A stretch of DNA of 64,000 nt, from assembly GCF_005889725.1 (NCBI RefSeq), contig NZ_VCKX01000017.1, positions 1-64,000 on the forward strand. The letters run 5' to 3'. Position 1 is the first letter of the stretch. Every line of letters begins with the position of its first letter. The notes below the pieces were generated by a model. That model worked only from the letters and a program-made list of their open reading frames with translations, was not told the DNA's origin and searched no databases. The translations under genes were made by a program, and so were the position numbers. Of this stretch, positions 35,546 to 43,608 are shown piece by piece. This DNA is from Nonomuraea zeae (lineage in GTDB: Bacteria > Actinomycetota > Actinomycetes > Streptosporangiales > Streptosporangiaceae).

Positions 35546-36154
35546 ATGCGCATCAACCGCAAGATGTCCGTCGCCGTCGCCGCAGGCGTCCTCACGCTGA
35601 TGACCGCCTGTGGCGGCAACGGCGACTCCATGGCCGGACACGAAGGAATGGCCAGTAGCAGCGCGCCTGCGGCCACCACCGCCACCGCGCAGCCTTCGGC
35701 CACGTTCAACGACGCGGACGTCATGTTCGCGCAGATGATGATCCCGCACCACGAGCAGGCGGTCGAGATGGCCGAGCTCGCGCCGGCGCGCGCGACCGGC
35801 CCAGAGATCAAGGAGCTCGCAGCGAAGATCAAGGCCGCCCAGGACCCGGAGATCCAGACCATGAAGGGCTGGCTGACCGGGTGGGGCAAGACCGCACCGG
35901 AGGACGGCATGGGACATGACATGCCCGGCATCATGTCGCAGGAGGACATGACCAAGCTCAAGGCGGCCAAGGGGGCGGAGTTCGACAAACTGTTTACCCA
36001 GCAGATGATCGCCCACCACAACGGCGCCATCGAGATGGCCCGCACCGAGCAGAGCGGCGGCTCGAACCCCGAGGCGAAGGAACTGGCCAAGTCCATCGAA
36101 ACGACGCAGCAGGCCGAGGTGGAGCAACTGCAGAAGATCCTCGACCGGCTCTGA
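35546..36154 (+). CDS. DUF305 lipoprotein
   Basis: 202 aa. Lipobox LMTACGG (Cys near 22), then a Met/Ser linker and two DUF305 repeats, each with the double-His motif: MMIPHHEQAVEMA near 68 and MIAHHNGAIEMA near 155. Four-helix ferritin-like bundles of this type occur in copper-resistance gene sets. The His/Met pattern is consistent with metal binding on the cell surface. Confidence 0.9.
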   Translation: MRINRKMSVAVAAGVLTLMTACGGNGDSMAGHEGMASSSAPAATTATAQPSATFNDADVMFAQMMIPHHEQAVEMAELAPARATGPEIKELAAKIKAAQDPEIQTMKGWLTGWGKTAPEDGMGHDMPGIMSQEDMTKLKAAKGAEFDKLFTQQMIAHHNGAIEMARTEQSGGSNPEAKELAKSIETTQQAEVEQLQKILDRL

Positions 36155-36246
36155 GCGCCGGACGTGTCCGGGCGTCATGGACGCCCGGACAGGTCATCGC
36201 TCACTTGATCGGGTAATGCACAAGCGGGTGGCCGGTGTCCATTTGC

Positions 36247-37172
36247 TTATGAGAGCAGCTTGTCCGGGGTGATGGGGAGGGCTCTGACGCGCGTGCCGGT
36301 GGCGTGGTAGACCGCGTTGGCAATGGCCGCCGCCACCCCGACGATGCCCAGCTCACCGATGCCCCTGGCTCCGAGGGGCGACTGGGGATCGGGCCGGTCC
36401 ACGAAGCGCACGTCGATGTCGGGCACGTCGGCGTGGGTGGGGATGTGCTGGTCGGCCAGGCTGGCGTTGATGACGCGGCCGGAGCATCCGTCGAGCAGGG
36501 TCTCTTCCAGAGGGCCATGCCGATGCCCTGGATGATGCCGCCGCGCATCTGGCTGGCGGCCTGTTTGGGGGAGACGATGCGCCTGCCGTCGAAGGCGCTG
36601 GCCCAGCGCGTGACGCGGACCTCACCGGTGTCCTCGTCGACCCGCACCTCCGCGAAGTGCGCGCCGTAGGTGCTGGTGGTCCGCTTGAGGGTCTGGTACG
36701 GCACCGCCGACTTGCCGGTCACCTCGATGTGGTCTCGGCCTGCCAGCTCCAGGATGCGCCGGTACGTCGCTCCCCGGCCGTCCCTGGTGAAGAGCCCTTC
36801 GTCGCGCGTTTCGACCTCGCCCGCCCGCAGCCCCGCGAGGCGAGTGTCTTGGGCGAGCTTGAGGAGCTCGTGTACGAGCTGGTCGCGCGCGTTCCAGATG
36901 GCCGAGGCGAGGGTGGTGGTGGCCGCGGAGGCGCCGGGGATGCGGGTCTTGGCCACGTCGGAGTCACCCTGCAGGAAACGGATCTTGTCCATGGCGACGC
37001 CGAAGCGGGCGCCTTGATCGCAGCCCTTCTTCGTGCCGGTCAGGCCCAGGTGCTCACGTAGGCAGTCGAACAAGGAGGTCCGGGGATCCACGGACAGATC
37101 GTGAGCCTGCCCGTTCACGTTCAGGTGGATGGGATGTGGCCGTTCATCAACGCCTCCGAAAATTTCGTACAT
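36247..37172 (-). pseudogene. Fused molybdo-hydroxylase remnant, frameshifted
   Basis: The 5' part (PIHLNVNGQAHDLSVDPRTS to LTGTKKGCDQGA) is the plant-type 2Fe-2S subunit, ending at its first Cys knuckle. It is joined in frame to the C-terminal third of a molybdopterin-binding subunit (IRFLQGDSDVAKTRIPGASA, AFDGRRIVSPKQAASQMRGG). After GIIQGIGMAL the frame shifts by one base near 36520; the shifted frame continues to DKLLS and stop at 36247. So two subunit genes collapsed by a deletion, with loss of the second Fe-S cluster and FAD subunit. A TetR site overlaps the start codon. Confidence 0.85.
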
Positions 37173-37181
37173 GTGTGTACG
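37166..37181. promoter_or_regulatory. TetR-type operator at molybdo-hydroxylase start
   Basis: Perfect dyad CGTACA-TGTG-TGTACG covering the start codon of the fused gene. The adjacent broken TetR gene is the presumed binder. Confidence 0.65.
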
Positions 37182-37195
37182 AGTTAATGGTCACA

Positions 37196-37212
37196 ATACC
37201 CCATAGGTGTAT
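37196..37212. promoter_or_regulatory. CsoR/CstR-like operator, one mismatch
   Basis: ATACCC-N5-GTGTAT, same 17-bp spacing as the other copies. It sits 24 bp upstream of the fused molybdo-hydroxylase remnant. Confidence 0.55.
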
Positions 37213-37348
37213 AGGGGAGGGCTGGGCGTCACGTCCGGGCGCCCAGCCGTTGCGGTTCTTCTACCGCCACCGGACGAAGGCCACCATGATCCCCATGGCG
37301 CTGTCATAACTGCTGGGCTGGTTGTACTGAGCGTGAACCCCAGGGCGG

Positions 37349-37703
37349 TCACGCCTGCGGAGTCAAGGCTGCGATCAAGGTCGATGCTGTCCTGTGCATG
37401 CGGTCGTGCAGGTCGGCGGCGTGCGAGCCCCGGGTGAGCAAGAGCGATCGACTCCACGTCATCGTCCGCTCGGATGCGCCCATGCTCCTGCTCGGCCCGA
37501 AGGTAGGCGGTGAAGGCGCGCTCGCTGGCGTACAGTTCCAAAGTTCCGTCGGCGTGCGCCTTACCCAGGTGGGTGATGATGGACGGCCCGGCCATGGCGA
37601 GCCCTGTGAGAGCAAGCAGGTTGCCGGCAGACAGCGTCTCGATGGCGTCCACGAGGTTGTCGACCACGTCTCCCTTGCCTGCCCGCTTGGTCAGGTGGGC
37701 CAT
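37349..37703 (-). pseudogene. TetR-family regulator remnant
   Basis: From MAHLTKRAGKGDVVDNLVDA through AYLRAEQEHGRIRADDDVES it matches a TetR C-terminal domain, then shifts one frame near 37450 and ends LLLTRGSHAADLHDRMHRTA. No DNA-binding helix-turn-helix is present upstream in any frame. Upstream partner of the molybdo-hydroxylase remnant. Confidence 0.6.
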
Positions 37704-37898
37704 CGCCGCTCCCGTGGCGACGCCGCCTGGCGCGTCACGCTCTTCGCCGGCTATGGATCCTCCCTGGCCATCGGCAGCGCCCTGAGCCGGCGGTTTGACG
37801 ACATCCCGGCCGCAGATGCGCCTCTCCGCCTGGCCGCCTTCCCGCCGGTCACCCGCTGGCTCCGCGGCCATCGCCGACGTCACTGGAGTCCTTTGACA

Positions 37899-37911
37899 CT
37901 ATATTGCGTAG
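37899..37911. promoter_or_regulatory. CTAT-N5-GTAG dyad upstream of second NlpC gene
   Basis: Directly after a TTGACA hexamer. Same core and flanks as the box at 26493-26505, about 80 bp before the start. Confidence 0.45.
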
Positions 37912-37992
37912 TAGATTCAGCGTGGATTGGTAGGTACGGAGGGGGCATCATTTCGGCTCTGAGTCGATCGTTGGCAGGTGGCGGCTGAGACG

Positions 37993-39111
37993 ATGAACCG
38001 TAGTAGCTTCCCGGTAATCTTTCTGCTGTCCGCGTCGATCGTCGTCGTCCTGGCCACGGGTGTGGTGATCCTGTCCAGGATGGAACCCCTCCCCGAGGTC
38101 CTCAGGCCGGTCGAACGCCCGTCCACCATGGGCAGGAGCAATCCTGCCACGACACCGGCGGTTGAACCGGTCGCGCCGCTGAAGCGGCATCTTGGGGCCC
38201 ATCTCCTCGTGCTCAGCGACCGCACGTTATCTGAGGAGGTGGTCGCGAGCGTTCAGGGGCAGGCGGGTGTGGCGACGGTGGAGCCGATCGATGCAGCCCG
38301 GCTGACGATCGCGGGCCGGCACGTGTCGACCGTGGGCGTCGATCCGTCGTCATTCCGTTCCTACACGCCCGGCCCCACGGCACGCGCGGATGCGTTGTGG
38401 CAGAGCATCGCATCCGGTGACGCCGCGGTCTCCTTCAGTCTGGGGACGGATGGCGGACTGGCGCTGGGGACTTCGGTCAGCGCGGGAGGCCAGAAGCTGC
38501 GGGTCGGTGCCGTGGCGACCATGGGATTGGGAGTCATTGACGCGGTCGTATCCACAGACACGGCTCGGCGCCTGGGTCTCCCGCAGAAGAACGCCCTGCT
38601 GGTGAACGCGCCACGCACGAACTCAGCCAGCCTCAAGGATGCTCTGTCGCGCAAGCTACCCCGGAAGGTCCAGGTCGTCGTGCTCAAGCCCGCGTTCACG
38701 CCTGTCCGACCCGGAAGATCACCGGCGTCGCTTTCCGAGGATCGGATCCGTACGGTCCTGACCGCAACTGCGAGCAAACTCGGCGCCCCCTACGTATGGG
38801 GCGCCGAGGGGCCCGATACGTTCGACTGCTCTGGCCTGATCCAATGGGCCTTCGGGCGCGCTGGCATCCGCCTGCCCAGGGTGACACACCAGCAGTTCGC
38901 CAGCGGCCCGCAGGTGCCCTTCGCCGAGATGCGGCCGGGCGACCTCATCTTCTGGCGGCTGGACCCTACGAACCCCGGCTACATCTCACACGCGGCGATC
39001 TACTGGGGAGACGGGAAAATGATCCAGGCCCCGCGAACGGGCGACGTCGTCAAGATCGTCTCTGTACATACCCGAAAGCTCGCTGGAGTCGTCAGAGTTG
39101 CGCACTCGTGA
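37993..39111 (+). CDS. NlpC/P60 peptidoglycan endopeptidase, membrane-anchored
   Basis: 372 aa. One N-terminal membrane helix (FLLSASIVVVLATGVVIL, residues 8-25), then a 200-aa periplasmic-type region resembling the extracellular MacB/FtsX domain, then the C40 domain from about 255. Catalytic Cys in FDCSGLIQWAF near 277, His in ISHAAIYW near 332. Start uncertain between 37978 (GTG) and 37993 (ATG). Paralogue of the enzyme at 25410 with a shared upstream dyad. Confidence 0.9.
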   Translation: MNRSSFPVIFLLSASIVVVLATGVVILSRMEPLPEVLRPVERPSTMGRSNPATTPAVEPVAPLKRHLGAHLLVLSDRTLSEEVVASVQGQAGVATVEPIDAARLTIAGRHVSTVGVDPSSFRSYTPGPTARADALWQSIASGDAAVSFSLGTDGGLALGTSVSAGGQKLRVGAVATMGLGVIDAVVSTDTARRLGLPQKNALLVNAPRTNSASLKDALSRKLPRKVQVVVLKPAFTPVRPGRSPASLSEDRIRTVLTATASKLGAPYVWGAEGPDTFDCSGLIQWAFGRAGIRLPRVTHQQFASGPQVPFAEMRPGDLIFWRLDPTNPGYISHAAIYWGDGKMIQAPRTGDVVKIVSVHTRKLAGVVRVAHS

Positions 39112-39734
39112 AGACGGACCGCTGCTGGGGGTGCGATCTTGACGTCGTCCATGATGGATTCGATCAGCCTTACGTCGACCGTGAACCTCGACCGGGTATC
39201 CGGCTACTGACCCGCGGACGCAGGACGGGCAGCCTCGAGGATGCGGGTTCTCGGGTGCATGGGTGCATGGGTGCTCCAGTGTCGCACGCGCTCCTGGAGC
39301 CGGCCGAGCGGACCTTGGTCTGCCCGCGCGACCTGGAGTGGCCCCTGATCATTCGGCTGCCGAGCGTTCGGCATGAAGGCCGGCGAACTGCCTCTGGACG
39401 CTTTCGTGTACCTCATGTGTTGACCGGTCAGGTCGCCGCTGGCTGAGGTGGGCGATAGTGAGGCGATCGTGTTCCCTCTGGCGGAGAAGCCGAGGCGTGC
39501 ACGGGCCAAGGCCGGGGAACGTGCACGTCGCCTCGATGTGATCGGCCACGGCGACTCCTGGCTCCGGAGATCAGGTGCTGAGGCGGTGGCCAGGCGTGGG
39601 GTATAGCCGGGACGGATTTCGCATGAGAACTGCCCCGGGGAGTCGATGCCGGCGGTCGTCCTGCCCGCGAAACTTCCTAGTCTCCGATCCTGCATAGGAG
39701 ATGGTAACGCTCAAGGCTCACCCTCATTGCCCAA
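39112..39734. other. No gene recognised
   Basis: About 620 bp. Frames on both strands lack recognisable domains. Contains short direct repeats of GGGTGCAT near 39257-39274. Likely debris of the mosaic island. Confidence 0.5.
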
Positions 39735-39751
39735 ATACGGGGCAGGGGTAT
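39735..39751. promoter_or_regulatory. CsoR/CstR-like operator, two mismatches
   Basis: ATACGG-N5-GGGTAT with the correct 17-bp geometry, 47 bp before the DUF4396 start. Confidence 0.5.
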
Positions 39752-39797
39752 AGGTTTGGCCGGGCTGAAATGTGGCCGATCAACCTAGAAGGTACCA

Positions 39798-40361
39798 ATG
39801 TCTGAATCGATGCACCCGGCTGAGCATGAAATGCATGACCATGGCTCTCATGGTCATGCAACTGAGGCGCATAGTAGTCACGCACAGCATCAAGCCGCAG
39901 ACCGCGGTCACCATGGGCCGATGAAGACGACATGGGGAGTAGCTGCCTCAGCGACGCTGCACTGCCTCACCGGTTGCGCCATCGGCGAGGTGCTCGGCAT
40001 GGTGATCGCCACCGCGCTGGGCTGGCATGACCTGCCCAGCATCCTGCTGGCCGTCGCCCTGGCATTCATCTTCGGCTACGCGCTCACCTTGCGCGGACTG
40101 TTCCGGGCGGGCCTCAACTGGCGTACGGCGCTGCGACTCGCGCTGGCTGCCGACACCCTGTCGATCCTCGTCATGGAGATCGTCGACAACGGCATCATGC
40201 TGATCATCCCCGGCGCCATGGACTCCGGCCTGGCCTCTGTGCTGTTTTGGGGTGCGCTGGCGTTCTCGCTACTGCTCGCCTTCCTCGTCACCACGCCCAT
40301 CAACAAATGGATCATCGGGCGTGGCAAGGGGCACGCGGTGATCCACGCCTACCATCACTAA
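39798..40361 (+). CDS. DUF4396 membrane protein with His-rich N-terminus
   Basis: 187 aa. Residues 1-42 are a His-rich extramembrane tail (about eleven His, e.g. EHEMHDHGSHGHATEAHSSH), followed by four membrane helices with the DUF4396 pattern CLTGCAIGEVLGMVIATALG and GLNWRTALRLALAADTLSIL. AGAAGG precedes the ATG. The His tail suggests metal binding; function of DUF4396 is not established. Part of the candidate CsoR-type regulon. Confidence 0.88.
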   Translation: MSESMHPAEHEMHDHGSHGHATEAHSSHAQHQAADRGHHGPMKTTWGVAASATLHCLTGCAIGEVLGMVIATALGWHDLPSILLAVALAFIFGYALTLRGLFRAGLNWRTALRLALAADTLSILVMEIVDNGIMLIIPGAMDSGLASVLFWGALAFSLLLAFLVTTPINKWIIGRGKGHAVIHAYHH

Positions 40362-40679
40362 CTGGCACGTCGGTTCCGCCTACCTGAAGCGCCGCTCCAG
40401 GCGAACACATTGTGGCGGTGGCATGGACCTCGCACCATAATGTGGTGCTTCTGAGAAGGTGCGGTACGGCCTGTCAGGAGTGCTCGGGATCGTAACCGCT
40501 CCCGCGACTTCTGGCCGCTCGGGCCCGTAGCTTGGCGCGTGTCCACAACGGTCAGCCCCGATCCTGCTATTCGGCCTGGCGGCGGTACAAGGGGTTGTCT
40601 TCTTTGCGGCTGCTGCCGGAGAGCCGACTCGTCGAACCGACGCCGCCGGCGGTGGGGTGGCGAGAATACCCATCCCTCC
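40362..40679. other. No gene recognised
   Basis: Non-coding by codon pattern on both strands; carries the promoter of the AhpD-like gene at its right end. Confidence 0.5.
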
Positions 40680-40698
40680 TATACCCTTATGGGGTATA
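40680..40698. promoter_or_regulatory. CsoR/CstR-like operator, exact
   Basis: TATACCC-TTATG-GGGTATA, 7-bp perfect arms, 20 bp before the start of the AhpD-like remnant. Confidence 0.8.
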
Positions 40699-40717
40699 AA
40701 CGAGCCAGAGAGATCGT

Positions 40718-41243
40718 ATGCGACGCCTTACCGCGCTGGAGCCCGCCAAGCGCCCGGGAAGTCCCGTGAGCTCCTGGAAGACATCGTTGCCAGAAGGGGC
40801 GAAGTGGGCGACATGATCGCCACCATGGCTCATTCGCCGGCCGTCTTGCAGGGCTACTTGGAGCTGTCCCGTGCCATGAAGCGCGCGGAGCCGCCCCGTA
40901 CCCTCAGCGAGAAGATCTCGCTCGCCGTACAGGAGTGGATCGGCTGCGCCTACTGTATGAAGCACACACGGAGGCGGCGCGGGCGGCAGAGCTGAACGAG
41001 AGCGACGTCGTGCTCGCTCGTCAGGGCACATCCATGGACGCTCGCGAGGCGGCCCTCATCGCCATGGCGGTCCACATCCTGGCCGATCCGTCCTCCATCG
41101 GCGACGACGATGTGGCGGTGCTGCGCGCACATGGCTGGAGTGACAGGATCATCGCCGAGATCCCCGGGCTGGTCGCCCTGAACCAACTCACTGGCACATT
41201 CAATCTCCTCGCCGGGCTCGAACCTGCGAGGCAGGAAGGGTAG
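40718..41243 (+). pseudogene. AhpD/carboxymuconolactone decarboxylase-like, two frameshifts
   Basis: ATG after AGAGAG gives MRRLTALEPAKRPG. One missing base near 40760 moves to the frame KSRELLEDIVARRGEVGDM through LAVQEWIGCAYC, which holds the CxxC active site. A second missing base near 40960 moves to EAHTEAARAAELNESDVVLA, ending at 41243. With both repaired the protein would be a normal alkylhydroperoxidase-like enzyme. The intact operator suggests recent decay. Confidence 0.85.
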
Positions 41244-41646
41244 GGGAGACTTGCTCGACGCGCTCGGTTAGCATCGCCCGGAAATGCGCGCAACTGGCGA
41301 AGTCCTCGTGGTCGCACGTCAGCGCACAGTCGATGAGCTCGAGCGATGCCTGGGCCTGGGCAATGCGCCGCACCAGGTCCGCGCGGTGGCGATGGAGGAT
41401 CTTCCGGCGGGCTGGGGGCTCAGCGGCGGCGAGCATCTCACGGAGGTCCTCCAAGCCGATACCCGCTTCCCTAGCGCGAAGGATCAACGCGATCCGGTAG
41501 AGGTCGTTGCGGTTGTAGTGGCGCCGGTCGCCCTCCGCGCGAGCGGGGGAGAGCAGCCCCATAGCCTCCCAGTGGCGCAGAACGTGGGGTGCGAGCCCGA
41601 ACCGGGCCGCCACATCGCCGATAGTCATCTCCGGATTTGACTTCAT
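41200..41646 (-). CDS. MerR-family regulator
   Basis: 148 aa. N-terminal winged helix MTIGDVAARFGLAPHVLRHW, then a long dimerisation helix and a C-terminal region CALTCDHEDFASCAHF with three Cys and two His, which may bind a metal or thiol ligand. Start at MKSNPEM. Its promoter dyad overlaps the start codon and faces the divergent methyltransferase. Its 3' end overlaps the tail of the AhpD remnant by 44 bp. Confidence 0.9.
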   Translation of the reverse strand: MKSNPEMTIGDVAARFGLAPHVLRHWEAMGLLSPARAEGDRRHYNRNDLYRIALILRAREAGIGLEDLREMLAAAEPPARRKILHRHRADLVRRIAQAQASLELIDCALTCDHEDFASCAHFRAMLTERVEQVSPTLPASQVRARRGD

Positions 41647-41660
41647 GTCGACATTAAGTC
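41639..41660. promoter_or_regulatory. MerR-type operator
   Basis: 22-bp palindrome with one mismatched pair: GACTT-N-ATGTCGACAT-N-AAGTC, between divergent MerR and methyltransferase starts. Confidence 0.7.
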
Positions 41661-41674
41661 GCAAGGTGTCGTGC

Positions 41675-42418
41675 ATGTCCACTCACACGGAACTCATCAA
41701 ACTGCTCGACATCGCCGATGCCATCCCGTCCGCCGTCATGCTCCGCGCCCGCTCATACGAACTGCTACGACTCCGCCCAGGGGACTCCGCCGTCGACGTG
41801 GGCTGCGGCGCCGGCCGAGCGGTGGCCGAGCTGTACGACAGGAAGGTCGCAGCGGTCGGCGTGGACGTGAGCGAGGAGATGATCGCAGTTGCCCAGCAGC
41901 GCTGGCCCGACGCCGACTTCCGGATCGGCAACGCCTATTCACTTCCCCTGGGTGACCACGAAGTCACCGGCTATCGCGCGGACAAGGTCTTCCACGAGCT
42001 CAACGACGCCATCCGAGCGCTGGCCGAGGCCAACAGGGTACTGGCCCCAGGCGGTCGGACAGTTCTCATCGGCCAGGACTGGGACACCTTCGTCATCGAC
42101 TCCGAACAACCCGACCTCACACGGACGATCGTGCATGCCCGCGCCGAGTTGACCCCCAACCCACGAGCCGCCCGCAGTTACCGCAACCTGCTGCTGGGCT
42201 CCGGCTTCCGCGAGGTGGAGGTGGAGGTGCACGTCGGAGTCTTCACCGACAAGACTATGCTCGGCATGGTGACCGGCATCGCCGAGGCCGTTCACGCTGC
42301 CGGGATCATCACGCGAGAGCAGTACGACGCCTGGACCGCTGAACAGATCCGACGTGCCGAGCAGAACCGGCTGTTCCTCGCATTGCCGTTGTTCGTCGGC
42401 TCTGCCACACGCGGTTAG
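41675..42418 (+). CDS. Class I SAM-dependent methyltransferase
   Basis: 247 aa. Motif I AVDVGCGAGRAVAEL near residue 40, acidic loop GVDVSEEMI near 61, then LAEANRVLAPGGRTVLIG near 120. UbiE-like layout. AAGGTG precedes the ATG at 41675, and the MerR operator lies just upstream, so MerR probably activates it. Substrate unknown. Confidence 0.9.
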   Translation: MSTHTELIKLLDIADAIPSAVMLRARSYELLRLRPGDSAVDVGCGAGRAVAELYDRKVAAVGVDVSEEMIAVAQQRWPDADFRIGNAYSLPLGDHEVTGYRADKVFHELNDAIRALAEANRVLAPGGRTVLIGQDWDTFVIDSEQPDLTRTIVHARAELTPNPRAARSYRNLLLGSGFREVEVEVHVGVFTDKTMLGMVTGIAEAVHAAGIITREQYDAWTAEQIRRAEQNRLFLALPLFVGSATRG

Positions 42419-42551
42419 CGACAGCGCTCGTGCTCCATCTCCTGCTAAGGACTAGCAGGTAGGTGACGCCTGATCGCGGCGGCGGGCGGCGCGGATCTCG
42501 GCGGCGGCGACCGTGTCGTTGAGTAGTGGATCACGTCTTCTGCGATACCCA

Positions 42552-42572
42552 TCTACGATCTTGCATCGTAGA
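42552..42572. promoter_or_regulatory. TetR-type operator
   Basis: Perfect 8-bp arms TCTACGAT and ATCGTAGA with spacer CTTGC. It precedes a truncated TetR gene. Confidence 0.65.
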
Positions 42573-42609
42573 AGACCTGATGTGGCAGAGCTGCAGAGCG
42601 AGCAGATGA

Positions 42610-42917
42610 GCCGGGTGCCGACTGGGACGGCTCACCCAGCGGCGGCTGCACGAGCTGATCCGCGACCTGCTGGCCGATGGCGTCCGTGCCGGCGTGGTCC
42701 GCGAGGACATCCCCACCGACGAACTGGCCGGCTATTGCCTGCACGCCGTCGCGGCGGCAGGCGAGTTGCCCTCCGAGGCCGCCATCCGCTGCCTGGTAGA
42801 GGTCATCCGTTCCGGGCTGGCGCCCCCGGCCACGCAAGACAGCAACCGGGCGCACCGGCCGCCACGAAGCCCGGCATCCCCGAAGGGCACGCGCGCCGAC
42901 CTCACCAGGACTTCTAG
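42610..42917 (+). pseudogene. TetR C-terminal fragment
   Basis: In-frame region LTQRRLHELIRDLLADGVRA and VVREDIPTDELAGYCLHAVA matches a TetR ligand domain. A stop at 42607 lies just before it, and no helix-turn-helix precedes it. The operator at 42552 is intact. Confidence 0.6.
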
Positions 42918-43410
42918 CCGCCGCCGGTCAGCACCGATCGGACCGATCTGGTCACCACGTCGGCGGCGTCCTGTGCGGGCAGGCGTCCGGCGCGCAACTC
43001 GCTGGCCGCTCCGTGCAGGATGTAGTGGACGAGGCTGACCAGCCAGGTGGCGGTCAGGTCGGTGCGAAAGACATCCTGTTCCTGGCCGCGGCCGATGAGC
43101 TCGGCCATGCGTTGCGCGGGTTCGGCGTGCAGGTCTCGCACGCGCCCCGCGGGAAGGACGGCCTCCGCGGCGCTCAGCAGGGCCGCGGACTCGGCCACGA
43201 TCTCCCAGCTTGAGGCCAGTAGCGCTTCATGGCGTCGCGGGCGTCGCCGGTCAGATCGATGCGGGAGAGGGTTTTCTCGCCGGCTCGCAGCGCGTCCGTG
43301 AGAGCGGCTTCGACCAGGTCGGCGCGGGTGCGGCCCGGGCCACATCCGGCGCGGTGGCGCATCCTCGGCTTCCTCGGGGTGGCCCAGCTCCGCCAACTCG
43401 CCCACCGCAC
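42914..43410 (-). pseudogene. TetR-family regulator, frameshifted
   Basis: From TRADLVEAALTDALRAGEKT the frame changes by one base near 43215, then continues LASSWEIVAESAALLSAAEA to DVVTRSVRSVLTGGG and stop. The N-terminal recognition helix is not clear. Tail-to-tail with the other TetR fragment. Confidence 0.65.
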
Positions 43411-43417
43411 CGAAGGC

Positions 43418-43474
43418 GAGCCCGCCGAGCCGCCCGCCGAGCCGCCCGCCGAGCCGCCCGCCGAGCTGCCGGCC
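43418..43474. repeat. 12-bp tandem repeat
   Basis: GAGCCGCCCGCC three times exactly, flanked by one 9-nt and one variant unit. Could encode EPPA repeats on the plus strand but no gene around it is convincing. Confidence 0.7.
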
Positions 43475-43608
43475 CAGCCGCCGATCCGCCCTGCCGCTCA
43501 GCCGCCGACCGGGCCGTCACCCAGGCCGACAGTGGTGTCTGCCGCAGGGCCGGAGGCGGACTCGCCCTCATGAGCAGGCCACCACTCGGGGATGCGATGT
43601 CCGCCTGG

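Noticed and set aside
39349..39549. Possible transposase fragment on the minus strand
   Set aside because: No catalytic motif or terminal repeat could be found.
43418..43474. CRISPR-like repeat
   Set aside because: Units are 12 bp with no spacers; a simple tandem repeat.
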